Source of the DNA: Nostoc calcicola FACHB-3891
Lineage (GTDB): Bacteria; Cyanobacteriota; Cyanobacteriia; Cyanobacteriales; Nostocaceae
DNA: 64,000 nt
Direction of reading: 5' to 3'
Assembly: GCF_014697355.1 (NCBI RefSeq)
Contig: NZ_JACJRQ010000029.1
Coordinates: forward strand, 1 to 64,000
Shown piece by piece: positions 51,593-62,600 of the stretch. Position 1 is the stretch's first letter; each line of letters begins with the position of its first letter. A program made the translations under genes and the position numbers. Under the pieces are notes generated by a model. It worked only from the letters and a program-made list of their open reading frames with translations, did not search any database and was not told where the DNA came from.

Positions 51593-53866
51593 TTAAGCAA
51601 CAACTTCAAATGGAATCGACATCACTGCTAACTTGGTAGTATCACTTCCATGAGTGTTTGGAGGTATCTGCATATTTTCATTGCTATTTGTCCCGCGTGT
51701 ACTTCTGTCTAAATCATCTAACAAACTATTAGTTAAATCTAAAAATTCGTCTCCGGTAATATCTGGGATAGGACTACGTTGATCGCCTATTCCTCTAGTA
51801 TTTGCTAATGTTTTGATGACATCTAGAAAACCACGTAATGGTTCAGTACTGGCGATGATCAGGGCTTCTCCGGAACCTAATGGTTCTGAAATATCAAAGG
51901 TGGTAGGTTTTTCCCCTGGTTCAGGTGGTCGGGGAATTGACAGTTTTTGTCTTGGTTGCACTAATATCGCACCTTCTGACCTATCGTAAGGGAAAAGAAC
52001 GTCCATTTTACCTGTACTATCTATGCCTAAAATACTAACGTGGAGGGGCACAGATTCGCTATTTTGGATTTGGAAGGCTATACTGATTCCTACAGGCAAT
52101 TTTGCTACACCTGAATCGGAAAAGTTTATCGGTTTGCTTGGTTTGGAAGGATTTACTATTCCAGTATTTTGTTTAATACTACGAGTTGTGAAAGTTTCGG
52201 CTAGTAGTTTTTGATTACCAGCAGCAACCATTGATACAGTTATACTTATTTTGGATGTATTTGTGTTGCCAAGTATATCTTTAACAATTCTGGCTGCTAG
52301 AAATGATTTTAGCTTCGGTCGTAAGCGTTCCACTGCACTACTTACTGCTTCATCTGCATTGGCAAAGGAACTGGAAATGATTCCATCCAATGTTGGTGAA
52401 AATACTCCGAAACTGCCGACAACAGGCAAGTTTGGTATGCGTTTTTGTTGTAGTTCTTGGTATTTAGCTTTAGTCATACGACCAAAGATATAATGTACTT
52501 CGTTTTGTCCTAAGGACAATACTTCTATACGGTTAATAGCCTGTAGTGCTTGTTTAGCTTGTTTGATGGTGTTGCTATCCAAAGAACTGTCATCTAGCCC
52601 AATTTTTAAAGTTAAATCTTTGGGGATGGTGCGGATACGTTCTTGTAAAAGCGTCCCTTTTCCTAGTTGGGTACGTGCAGTGCTAACTAATTTACCCTTA
52701 GCTGTCAATCCTTTACGGGATGAAATTTGCACTTGTCCCCGTCCCTCGCCATTTGCATCTACTACTGTAAAAACTGCTTTTTCATTAAATCCTTCTAAGC
52801 TTTGTGAAGGTATACCTCCCAACCATAAATTTACTTCATCGCCATTAATATCAGTTACAACAGCCTCTGCTGGAACTGCTTTGAGTGTGGAATGATAGAT
52901 TGATGTACTTGAATTTCCTGACAAATTTTGCTCTATTTCTGGAACTTGACTCTCACCACCTCCTTGATTCCAGATGATTTCTTTAGTGCTTTCACGAACA
53001 TTCACAAAAGTTTTACTAAAAGATTCATTCCCTATTTGTTGCCAAAGATATTGAGTTAATGCGTAAGTAAAAGCTCCAGAACTAAAGTCACTTGTTCTGG
53101 CTTCAAGGGCTTCTTGGTCACGTCTAGCAGCAGTAATTACAATACCTTTGGCGACATTTTTTTTACGTTTGTTTATAAACTCTTGTGCTGAAAGTCCGGT
53201 TTTTGCCAGCAATTTACGCTGTTCTTCATACTCTGCGGGACTAGCCAAAAAGTTGCTTCCGCCATCACGGGAACGCACTACTAAATTACCTCGTTTGGTT
53301 GCACCAGAGTAACAACAATCTAGGACAACGGTGACATTTTGAGTTTGTAAGGCATACATGAGTAAAAATAGGGTATGCCCCATAATGTCCTGAACTACAC
53401 CACCATTAGGAGGTAACGAACTATCAACGGGAACAAGTGTACCGTTGAGTCCATCCGGTGTATCACGGTCTTTATCTTGTACTAGTGAACCATGTCCAGA
53501 ATAGTGGAACACTACTACATCGCCGGGTTTAGCTTGGTCGATTAAATGTTGTTCAAAAGCTTGTAAGATGCCTTGGCGTGTTGCTTGTGCATTAGTCAAA
53601 GTCAGAATATCTTTGTCGTTAAAACCAAAGCGGTGAGTTAATAATTCGCGTTGCAACAAAACATCATTTTTACAACCTCCTAATCCTGGGATACCATTTT
53701 TATATTCATCAATCCCTACTAGTAATGCTAATTTGCGGGGTGTATTTTGTGCTAGAACTTTGGCATATTGTTGGGATTGGCGCATGATGTCCAATTGGCT
53801 TATACCGACTGTCGCTAAAGCAGAACTAGCGAATTGCAGAAATTGACGGCGTTTGATATGTGTCAT
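51593..53866 (-). CDS. Tat-exported caspase-like (peptidase C14) protein
   Basis: 757 residues. N terminus KRRQFLQFASSALATVG is a twin-arginine signal. Residues ~44-320 form a caspase/metacaspase fold: LALLVGIDEYK, catalytic His125 in HYSGHGS and catalytic Cys185 in LDCCYSG. The C-terminal half resembles the DUF4384-type beta-rich region often fused to cyanobacterial caspases (VGISIAFQIQNSESVPLHVS, LFPYDRSEGAILV). Proteases of this kind cleave after Arg/Lys in metacaspases or Asp in caspases; specificity here is unknown. It is the last of a three-gene minus-strand series behind two TPR-CHAT proteases, suggesting a shared proteolytic response. Confidence 0.9.
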   Translation of the reverse strand: MTHIKRRQFLQFASSALATVGISQLDIMRQSQQYAKVLAQNTPRKLALLVGIDEYKNGIPGLGGCKNDVLLQRELLTHRFGFNDKDILTLTNAQATRQGILQAFEQHLIDQAKPGDVVVFHYSGHGSLVQDKDRDTPDGLNGTLVPVDSSLPPNGGVVQDIMGHTLFLLMYALQTQNVTVVLDCCYSGATKRGNLVVRSRDGGSNFLASPAEYEEQRKLLAKTGLSAQEFINKRKKNVAKGIVITAARRDQEALEARTSDFSSGAFTYALTQYLWQQIGNESFSKTFVNVRESTKEIIWNQGGGESQVPEIEQNLSGNSSTSIYHSTLKAVPAEAVVTDINGDEVNLWLGGIPSQSLEGFNEKAVFTVVDANGEGRGQVQISSRKGLTAKGKLVSTARTQLGKGTLLQERIRTIPKDLTLKIGLDDSSLDSNTIKQAKQALQAINRIEVLSLGQNEVHYIFGRMTKAKYQELQQKRIPNLPVVGSFGVFSPTLDGIISSSFANADEAVSSAVERLRPKLKSFLAARIVKDILGNTNTSKISITVSMVAAGNQKLLAETFTTRSIKQNTGIVNPSKPSKPINFSDSGVAKLPVGISIAFQIQNSESVPLHVSILGIDSTGKMDVLFPYDRSEGAILVQPRQKLSIPRPPEPGEKPTTFDISEPLGSGEALIIASTEPLRGFLDVIKTLANTRGIGDQRSPIPDITGDEFLDLTNSLLDDLDRSTRGTNSNENMQIPPNTHGSDTTKLAVMSIPFEVVA

Positions 53867-53979
53867 AAGATTTTGGATTTTGAATTAAATGTCAATGATG
53901 TTAGGCTTTGTACTCTGATACTCAAGTTGCATCAAAGTAGTATATTTCTAGCTGTTGGGAGGATATGCCAAAAATCAGG

Positions 53980-54078
53980 CTAAAATTTAGCAGGAGTCCA
54001 ATCTCCTGAAGGGATGAAAGCAGCCCAGTAAAATGGATGTTGGTATTTTTGGGAATTCAACATTTCTAGTTGTGTCTG
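53980..54078 (-). pseudogene. Detached 3' coding remnant of the TPR-CHAT gene
   Basis: In the frame of the upstream gene this segment still reads QTQLEMLNSQKYQHPFYWAA and on to GDWTPAKF before a natural stop, matching the last 33 codons of the intact paralogue. Only the TGA at 54079-54081 separates it, so the truncation is recent. Confidence 0.9.
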
Positions 54079-57000
54079 TCACAAGGCTTCAGAACGTCCC
54101 TCATTTTTGATTAATCTTCCGTAATATTTCACCATTAATTCTTTCGTACCAGAGTCGTTGACATCCCATAGACTAATTAACTGACTTTGGGCACCAGCCA
54201 TGACGATCGCACGGCGTAAACCATAAACCCCTTCGCCATTGGTTGTGCTACCTACACCCGTTTTACAAGCTGAAAGTACGACTAATTTAGTACCTGATAA
54301 ATTTAAGGAAGATGCTTCTAATGCAGTCAGTACACCATTTTCGCTACCACTGCGAAGTTGATTAGCTCCAGCCAAAGCAATACCGGAACGTAATAGGGGA
54401 TTTTCAAGGTTTTTACTCACTCTATGGCTAGAACCAGGTTTGACGATAATTCCACGATTTTCCACCGCTAAATCAAGAGTATCGGGAATTTCTATTTTTT
54501 CGTCAGTCAAAAAGAAACCGTGGGTAGCGATATGGAGAATACTAGGCGATCGCACTTGTTTCAGGGCGTTTTCTGTGGCTTGACTACCTGTTAAAAGGTT
54601 TACATTTATACTTTTTTCTTTTAATAGAGGTAGAATAGCATCTGCTTCTTGCTTAGTTCCCTGTAAGGGACTAAATGTGAGTCTGTTGATTTCTGAAGAA
54701 CGTTTTAATTCTTCCCTATTACCTGAGGGGATAGGTGCGTTATTTGCCGCGTTATTAAAATCAATATTCGCCATCATGACTGGTGGTTGAACACTAGATG
54801 GCTGATTAGATAAACGCAGTAAGTCACGCCCTGTCGTTAAATAATTAATAGTATAATTTTCTACCAAATACTGGTTATTTTCATCTACCAAGGTTGCAAA
54901 GGGAATTAAATTAAGTTGACTGTCGGGAGAAAGTAGCAGTTTTAGCTTGTCACCCAATAATTTGCGGATTGGTTGCATTAATTGGGTATCCAGACGACGC
55001 GCAACTGGTTTAACATCGCGGGATTTGCTTTGCAGGACTGTACCAAATTCGGCAATTTCTTGATCGATGGCTTCTGCTTCCCCTAAATCTACCCATTGAG
55101 TTGAGCCTTGGGATGTGAGAATGTAGGCAGCATAGCGAGGTTTACCATAGCGATCGCTTCGTTTTACACCTTTGAGATTGGTTAAGGGTTTATATTGAAC
55201 AAATTCTACTAAAGCTGTATCCGCAGGTATTAGTTTTTGCACTGCTTCAATAGTTACAGGTTGGGTAGCGATGCGAAATTCAGCACTGCGTTTAGAGAGT
55301 TCTGCTTCTAAAATCTCTGCTTTAGCCTTAATTTGGGCAACTTCTTGGCGATATTGTGCGTTAGTAAAATTACTAGGTTTATCGTATAAAAGCTTTGCAA
55401 GCAGGGAGTTCGTGCTGGAAAGCTCATCAAATAATTTTTGGTTTTCTGGGGTGAGGTTTTGTCGCAACCAGTTTCGACTGTCGCTGAGAACATCAAGTAT
55501 GCGTCCTTTGCGACGCAGGATTGTAGTCAGAGCTAGGTTTGCTGCTTGGGGGTTATTGGGTGCTGATTGAAGGTGAGAAGAAATTGCAGTATCACCTGAT
55601 TCCACAAGTAATGCCATATAATTTTGTTTCTGGCGTTCCGAACCAATGCCAAGGATAATATTGAGATTGCGATCGCCAATTTCTAAACCACGCTTTCTCA
55701 ACTCAATTGCACGAGATGTATCACCTTGAGCATTGTAGTACAAAGCTTGCATTCCCAAATTATTCGCAAAATAGGGATGTTGCGAACCAACAATACTTTC
55801 TGTGATGTCAAGAGATTTTTGTGTGAGTTCTATTGCTTTTTGAGTGTTACCCAAAAGAAAGTATGTCCAAGCTTGGTTGCTCAGGTTAATTGCGACTAGG
55901 GTATGTTTAGTGCCATAAGCTTTTTCGTAAATCGCTAAGGAACGTTGTAAGAGTTTAAGCGATTCCTGAGACTTACCCTGCACATTATATAAACTTGATA
56001 AATTATTCAGACTGAGAGCAACATCAGGATGATTAGAGCCAAATATTTTTTCTTGAATATCTAAAGCACGTTTCATCAGTGGTTCAATTTGAATATTTTC
56101 TGTTGATTCGCCATATTTCTCTTGGATGTAGTATAAAACAGCTAAATTATTAAGATTAATAGCAACTTTTGGATGGACTTTACCAAATAATTTTTCATTA
56201 ATAGCTAAAGCACGCTTGTATAAATTTTCAGCTTCTCGGTAATTTCCTAAATCATCATAAACCACAGCAATATTACTGAAGCTTTGGGCAACAACTGGAT
56301 GCTCATCACCAAAAACTTTTTGATTTATTTTTAAAGATTTTTGATATAAATCAATAGCCTCAGTGTATTTTCCTTGTAGTTGATAAGAACCAGCCAAGTT
56401 ATTACAGCTTTGAGCAACTAAGTAATGTTCAGAATCAAATACTTGATTGCGAATTTCCAAAGCACGCTTATATTTTGCAACAGCTTCTGGAAAATTCTCT
56501 AGGTCATCATATACAGAAGCTATATTATTTAGGCTTTGAGCAATAAAGTAATGTTGTGAACCAAATTTTTTATCATAAATTTTTAAAGCAGACTGGAATA
56601 ATTTCAATGCTTCTGCATAATTGCCTTGCTCTTTATAAAGAGTAGCAATATTATTCAAACTACCAGCAACGTCTGGATGTTCAGAACCAAATGCTTTACG
56701 GCGAATTTCTAAAGCATCTTGAAACAATTTTAATGCTTCTGGGTAGTTACCTTGTTCTTGATAGACAGATGCTAAATTATTTAGGATTCTAGCAACTTCT
56801 GGATGTTGTTGGGAACCAAATGCCTTCTCAGTTATTTTTTTAGCAAGTTTATAGTAATCAATAGATTCTTGATATTTAGCCAACTCTTTATAGATAGTTG
56901 CTAAATTATTCAGACTTTGAGCAAAATCTGGATGTTCAGAGCAAAATATCTTCTGACGAATTGCGAAAGCACGTTGATAATTTTTGAGTGCTTCTGAGTA

Positions 57001-59619
57001 GTTACCTTGTTCTTGATATAAAGTTGCTAAATTATTGAGAGTAAGAGCTACTTGAGGATGGTCTGGTACTAATACTTTCTCATTTATTGCTAGAGCTTGT
57101 TGATAGTGTTTAATTGCATCTAAGTACCTTCCTTGTATTTGGTAAGCACGAGCCAAATTATTCAGGCCAAGAGCAACTTCCGGATGTTCAAAATCCAATG
57201 TCTTTTCTTTAATTTTTAACGCACGTTCATACAGAGATACTACCTCTGTATAATTACCTTGGTCTTGATATAAATTAGCCAAATTTCCCAGATAGGTAGC
57301 ATACTCAGGATGCTCAGTACCAAAGGATTTTGCAAATATTTTCTCAGAACGTTGGTAAAGCTGTAGCGCTTCTTGATATTTTCCCTGCTTTTTATAAACC
57401 AAAGCTAAATTACTGATAATTGTAGCAACTTGAGGATGTTCGATTCCAAATTGATTTTCACTTATTGTTTGCGCTTTTTTGTATAATTGAATTGCTTCTT
57501 GATATTTTCCCAGGTTTTGATATAACCCAGCCAATTTTTGGAGAGATGCTGCAAAATTTTCAGCGCTATAGCTGAGATATGCTGTATCCTCTAAAAGTTT
57601 TGCATTTGCTGCTTTTAGATATCGTTTCTCAGCTATTGTCAAAGAACGCTTATATAGTTCTTCTGCTTTCTGATAATTTCCAAATTGTTCATAAGAGTTA
57701 GCAAGATTAATCAAATTTTTAACTACCTGCGAACTTTCACTACCCCAAGTCTGTTCTGCTATTTTCAAGGCTTTTTCATAAAGAATAATTGCTTCCTTAT
57801 CATTTCCTAAATAACTATAGACAAGAGCAATATTATTCAGAACGCTAGAATATTTATCTGTCTGAGAATCAGGATTATTTTCATAAATTTTACGAGCGTG
57901 TTCATAATACTTTAAAGCTTCTTGGTATTTAGCTAAATCCGTATAAACATGACCAACAAAATTAAGGCTCATTACCACATCTGGATGTTCTGAACCAAGA
58001 TTTTTTTCTCTAATTGCTAAAAGACGTTCATAATAGGATAATGCTCGATCGTATTTACCTCTATCACGGTAGAAATTTGCTAAATTAAAGACATTATCTA
58101 CAATTTTTATACTATCCTGACCATGTAACTCATAATTTATTGTTAAAGCACGCTGAAAAAATGACTCAGCCTGAGCGTAGTTTTTTTGTAATTCATTTAT
58201 TTGCCCAAGACTGCGAAGCATTGAAGCTTCGCGTTCTTTTTGATTGGGTATTTTTTCATAAATTGTTAAAGCTTCCTGACAACTATCTATTGCTTGTTTA
58301 TGTTGTGTCATCAAGGAATAAGTATCGCAAAGAGCGCCAAGATTACCAGCTATATCTTTAGGTTCTTTTAATTGTCGAGCAATAGCTAAAGCTTGCTGAT
58401 AATATTCTAATGCTTTGGGATAATCTTCTAATTGAGTTCTGTAAATACCTCCTATTAATGATAAAATTGTTTCTTGTGAAGCAGGTTTTTTAAGCTCTTG
58501 ATAGATTACTAATGCTTTCTCAAAAAAGTCTAAAGCGAGTTTTGATTTTTGCTGTTCATAATAACTTAAACCAGTGACAACTAAAATTTCGACTTCAGCT
58601 TCGCGGTTTTTGAGTTTTTGATGAATGGGTAAAGCCTGCTGGAAATAATCTATTGCTTGGGAATATTGTTTTAATTTGTGGTGAGATAATCCCATTTGAT
58701 TGAGTATGGAAGCTTCTTCAGAAAGATTTCCGCCTTTTTTGATGATTATTAATGCAGGTTGATAGAATTGAAGGGCTTTATCATCTTTATTCAAACCTTG
58801 ATAAACTAGGCCGTTGAGGGTTAAAGCTATTGCTTCTGCACGAATATTTTTGACTTGGCGACTAAGTTGTAAGGCTTGATTGAGTAATTCTAAACTTGCT
58901 TCAGTTTTACCTAAAGCTCTATTTAATAAACCTAATAAAGCAATAGTTTCAGGTTCATAAAAACTATCTTTAATCTGCTGTCGAATTTTTAAAGATTCTT
59001 GCAGTGGTTCTACTGACTCTTGGGCTTTACCCTGAGCAATATAAAGAACACCAATATTAGTTAGTGTTTCACCTTCCCCTTTCTTATCATTTGTTTCTCG
59101 ACGTATACTCAAAGCTTTTTGAAAGGTTTCCAGTGCTTTTGAATATTCTTTTAATCCCTGATAAGTTTCACCCAGATTATCTAATACATTACCTTCACTT
59201 TGGCGATTACTCAGCTTTTGATAAATAGTTAAAGCTGGAGTTAATGCTTTCTGCGCTTCTGGATATTCGCCTAATGAGTTATAAACTTCGCCCAAATAAT
59301 TTAATGCTTCTGCTTCACCTAAAGAATCTTGTTGTTTTTGTCGCAGTGCTAAAACTTGTTGAAAAGTTTTCTCTGCATCTCTAAGTTGATATTCGCGTAG
59401 CTGGGAGATTCCTGCTCGCAATAATTTATCTGTAGATGTTGCTTGAAGAGTAGAGGGAATTGAGTTTTGAGTAATAATTTCTTGTTTTGAGGAAAAAGCT
59501 GCTTTGGTTATTCCACTGAATAAAACTGTCAGAATAATATATGTTCCTAACCGTAGAATTAACAAGTTAAATTTAGCGTTCCTTTTCACTGATTTTTTAA
59601 GAGATGATATAGTTTGCAT
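54079..59619 (-). CDS. Giant TPR-CHAT protein, C-terminally truncated by a nonsense codon
   Basis: 1846 residues. A hydrophobic N-terminal segment (LGTYIILTVLFSGITKAAF) may export or anchor it. Then more than 25 kinesin-light-chain-type TPRs (EHPDVAxSLNNLAxLYxxQ pattern) form a long solenoid for protein binding. The CHAT protease domain at the C terminus keeps LHIATHGFF (His) and VVLSACKTGVG (Cys). The frame stops at TGA after RSEAL, where the neighbouring paralogue has CGA; beyond it QTQLEMLNS and the family ending continue in frame to about 53980, so ~30 final residues are lost. That tail is part of the CHAT core, so activity may be lowered. Confidence 0.9.
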   Translation of the reverse strand: MQTISSLKKSVKRNAKFNLLILRLGTYIILTVLFSGITKAAFSSKQEIITQNSIPSTLQATSTDKLLRAGISQLREYQLRDAEKTFQQVLALRQKQQDSLGEAEALNYLGEVYNSLGEYPEAQKALTPALTIYQKLSNRQSEGNVLDNLGETYQGLKEYSKALETFQKALSIRRETNDKKGEGETLTNIGVLYIAQGKAQESVEPLQESLKIRQQIKDSFYEPETIALLGLLNRALGKTEASLELLNQALQLSRQVKNIRAEAIALTLNGLVYQGLNKDDKALQFYQPALIIIKKGGNLSEEASILNQMGLSHHKLKQYSQAIDYFQQALPIHQKLKNREAEVEILVVTGLSYYEQQKSKLALDFFEKALVIYQELKKPASQETILSLIGGIYRTQLEDYPKALEYYQQALAIARQLKEPKDIAGNLGALCDTYSLMTQHKQAIDSCQEALTIYEKIPNQKEREASMLRSLGQINELQKNYAQAESFFQRALTINYELHGQDSIKIVDNVFNLANFYRDRGKYDRALSYYERLLAIREKNLGSEHPDVVMSLNFVGHVYTDLAKYQEALKYYEHARKIYENNPDSQTDKYSSVLNNIALVYSYLGNDKEAIILYEKALKIAEQTWGSESSQVVKNLINLANSYEQFGNYQKAEELYKRSLTIAEKRYLKAANAKLLEDTAYLSYSAENFAASLQKLAGLYQNLGKYQEAIQLYKKAQTISENQFGIEHPQVATIISNLALVYKKQGKYQEALQLYQRSEKIFAKSFGTEHPEYATYLGNLANLYQDQGNYTEVVSLYERALKIKEKTLDFEHPEVALGLNNLARAYQIQGRYLDAIKHYQQALAINEKVLVPDHPQVALTLNNLATLYQEQGNYSEALKNYQRAFAIRQKIFCSEHPDFAQSLNNLATIYKELAKYQESIDYYKLAKKITEKAFGSQQHPEVARILNNLASVYQEQGNYPEALKLFQDALEIRRKAFGSEHPDVAGSLNNIATLYKEQGNYAEALKLFQSALKIYDKKFGSQHYFIAQSLNNIASVYDDLENFPEAVAKYKRALEIRNQVFDSEHYLVAQSCNNLAGSYQLQGKYTEAIDLYQKSLKINQKVFGDEHPVVAQSFSNIAVVYDDLGNYREAENLYKRALAINEKLFGKVHPKVAINLNNLAVLYYIQEKYGESTENIQIEPLMKRALDIQEKIFGSNHPDVALSLNNLSSLYNVQGKSQESLKLLQRSLAIYEKAYGTKHTLVAINLSNQAWTYFLLGNTQKAIELTQKSLDITESIVGSQHPYFANNLGMQALYYNAQGDTSRAIELRKRGLEIGDRNLNIILGIGSERQKQNYMALLVESGDTAISSHLQSAPNNPQAANLALTTILRRKGRILDVLSDSRNWLRQNLTPENQKLFDELSSTNSLLAKLLYDKPSNFTNAQYRQEVAQIKAKAEILEAELSKRSAEFRIATQPVTIEAVQKLIPADTALVEFVQYKPLTNLKGVKRSDRYGKPRYAAYILTSQGSTQWVDLGEAEAIDQEIAEFGTVLQSKSRDVKPVARRLDTQLMQPIRKLLGDKLKLLLSPDSQLNLIPFATLVDENNQYLVENYTINYLTTGRDLLRLSNQPSSVQPPVMMANIDFNNAANNAPIPSGNREELKRSSEINRLTFSPLQGTKQEADAILPLLKEKSINVNLLTGSQATENALKQVRSPSILHIATHGFFLTDEKIEIPDTLDLAVENRGIIVKPGSSHRVSKNLENPLLRSGIALAGANQLRSGSENGVLTALEASSLNLSGTKLVVLSACKTGVGSTTNGEGVYGLRRAIVMAGAQSQLISLWDVNDSGTKELMVKYYGRLIKNEGRSEAL

Positions 59620-59693
59620 TAATTTGTTTGTCTCTTTTATGCGGGTTGGTGATATGTATTTCTAGCTTTTGGGAGGATATGCCAAAAATGAGG

Positions 59694-62600
59694 CTAAAAT
59701 TTAGCAGGAGTCCAATCACCAGAAGGGATGAATGCGGCCCAGTAAAATGGATGTTGGTATTTTTCGGAATTCAACATTTCTAATTGTGTCTGTCGCAAAG
59801 CTTCGGAACGTCCCTCATTTTTGATTAATCGTCCGTAATATTTCACCATCAGTTCTTTAGTTCCCAAATCATCAACATTCCAGAGACTAATTAACTGACT
59901 TTGAGTACCAGCCATCACAAAAGCACGACGCAAACCATATACCCCTTCGCCGTTGGTTGCTTTACCCACACCAGTCTGACAGGCGGAAAGTACGACTAAT
60001 TTAGTACCCGATAAATTTAAGGAAGATGCTTCTAAGGCTGTCAGTACACCATCTTCATCACCACTGTGACGGTTGTTAAATCCAGCTAACGCAATACCGG
60101 AACGCAATAGGGGATTTTCAATGTTCTTACTCACCTGACGACTGGAACCAGGTTTGACGATGATTCCACGATTTCCCACAGCTAAATCTTGAATATCTGG
60201 AAAGTCTATTTTTTTATCGGTGAGAAAGAAACCGTGACTAGCGATATGTAAAATACTGGGTGACTGTAATTGTTTGAGAGTATTTTCTGTGGCTTGGTTG
60301 CCTGTTAGGAGTTTTACATCTTTTAATAAGGGGGTAATGGCTTCGGCTTCTTCCTTTGTTCCTGGTAAGGATGAAAATTTTAGTCTGTCAAATTCCGAGG
60401 AACGTTTTGCTTGGCGATCGCCTTTTTCTGACACAGATAAATTACTTGCAGCATTACCAAAATCAATATTTGCCATTACCACAGGTGTCTGACGGCTGGG
60501 TGCTTGATTTGATAAGCGCAGTAAGTCACGCCCTGTTGTTAAATAATTAATGGTGTAATTTTCTACAAGATAGCGGTTATTTTCATCTACCAGCGCAGCG
60601 AAGGGAATTAGATTCAGCTGGCTGTCGGGAGAAAGTAGCAGTTTTCGCTTATCACCCAATAGTTTGCGGATGGGTTGCATGAGTTTGGTATCCAGACGAC
60701 GCGCAACTGGTTTCACATCGCGGGATTTACTTTGCAGGATGTCACCAAATTCACTAATTTCTCGATCAATAGCTTCCGCTTCTCCTAAATCTACCCATTG
60801 TGGTGCGCCTTGGGATGTCAGGATATATGCTGCATAATGGGGTTTACCATAGCGATCGCTCTTTTTTCCAGCTTTGGGATTGATTAAAGGTTGATACAGC
60901 GTAAATTCTACTAAAGCTGCATCGGTAGGTATTAATTTTTGCACTGATTCAATTGTGGTGATTTGAGTGACAGTGCGAAATTCGCTGCTACGTTTAGAGA
61001 GTTCTGCTTCTAATTTGTCGTACTCAGCTTGGAGTTTTGCAAATTCTTGACCAAAGTTACTAGATTCAGTGTACGTGAGTCTTGCCAGTTGGGAACTAAT
61101 GGTTGTGAGTTCGTCAAATAATTTTTGGTTTTCTGGGGTAAGGTTTTGTCGTAACCAGCTACGATTATCGCTGAGAACATCAAGTATGCGTCCTTTCCGG
61201 CGAAGAATTGCGGTGAGAGCGAGTTTTGCAGCTTCGGGATTATTAGGTGCTGACTGGAGGTGTAAGGAAACTGTGATGTCGGTTGACTCATTGACTAACG
61301 CCATCATATAGTTTTGTTTTTGGCGTTCTGAACCAATACCAAGGATAATATTGAGATTGCGATCGCTAATATCTAAACTGCGATTTCTCACTTCAATGGC
61401 ACGGTTTATATCGCCTTGAGCATGGTATGCATAACTTTGTAATTTTAAATCATTAGCAACATCTGGATGTTGGGAGCCAAAAAAGCTTTCTCTCATCAAG
61501 AGCGATTTTTGTAATAGTTCCAGTGCTTTTTGATTATTTCCTAAAAGATAATAAGCCCAACCTTGGTTACTTAAATTGAGTGCTACTTGGGGATGATTAG
61601 TGCCATATACTTTTTCCCAAATAGCTAAAGAACGTTGTAAAAGTTGAAGAGATTCTTTATATTTGCCTTGGTTATTATACAAATTAGCTAAATTATTGAG
61701 ACTAAGAGCCACATCAGGATGATTTGCTCCAAATACCTGTTCTCGGATTTTTAAAGCACGTTTCGTTTCTGTTTCTGCCTCAGTAGTCTTTTCCAGGTGA
61801 TAATAGGTATTTGCAAGATTGCTAGCGATTGTCGCAACCATCGGATGATTACTACCAAACACCTTTTCGCTGACAATTAAAGCTTTTTCGTATAAAGCTT
61901 CGGCCTCTTTATCATTCCCCAAGTCACTATATAGATTAGCCAAGTTTTGCAGTGATTGAGCTACTAAGGGATGCTCATCATTAAATGCTTTTTTGTTAAT
62001 TTTCAAAGCTTCTTGATATAACTTTAGTGCTTCTGGATAATTCCCTTGGACTAAGTACGTACCAGCTAAATTATTAAGGCTATATGCTATCTGAGGATGT
62101 TCTGTACCAAATACTTTTTCGTTAATTGCTTTAGCGCGTTGATGTAATTCCAGAGTTTGCTTATAATCAGCTAAGTTTTTGTATATTTCAGCTAGATTAT
62201 TGAGGCTGTTTGCAACATCAGGATGTTCTTTACCAAATGCTTTTTCTCGAATAGATAGCGCACGTTGGCTAATTTTTAGTGCTTCTGAGTAATTACCTTG
62301 CTCTGCGTAGAATAAACTTAAGCTGTTCAGAGTTCTAGCAACATCGGGATGTTCAAAACCTAATATTTTTTCTCGTATAGCTAAAGCACTTTGAAACAAA
62401 AGAAGGGCTTCTTTATAGTTGCCGATGTCAGTGTAAATACTAGCCAAATTACTGAGGCTTCTGGCACTGTTAATATTCTCTATACCAAACACTTTATTGT
62501 TAATAGCGAGAGCGCGTTGATGTAACTTTATTGCTTGTTGATATTTTGCTTGTATACCGTATAACTCTGCTAAATTATTCAGACTACTAGCAATATCTGG

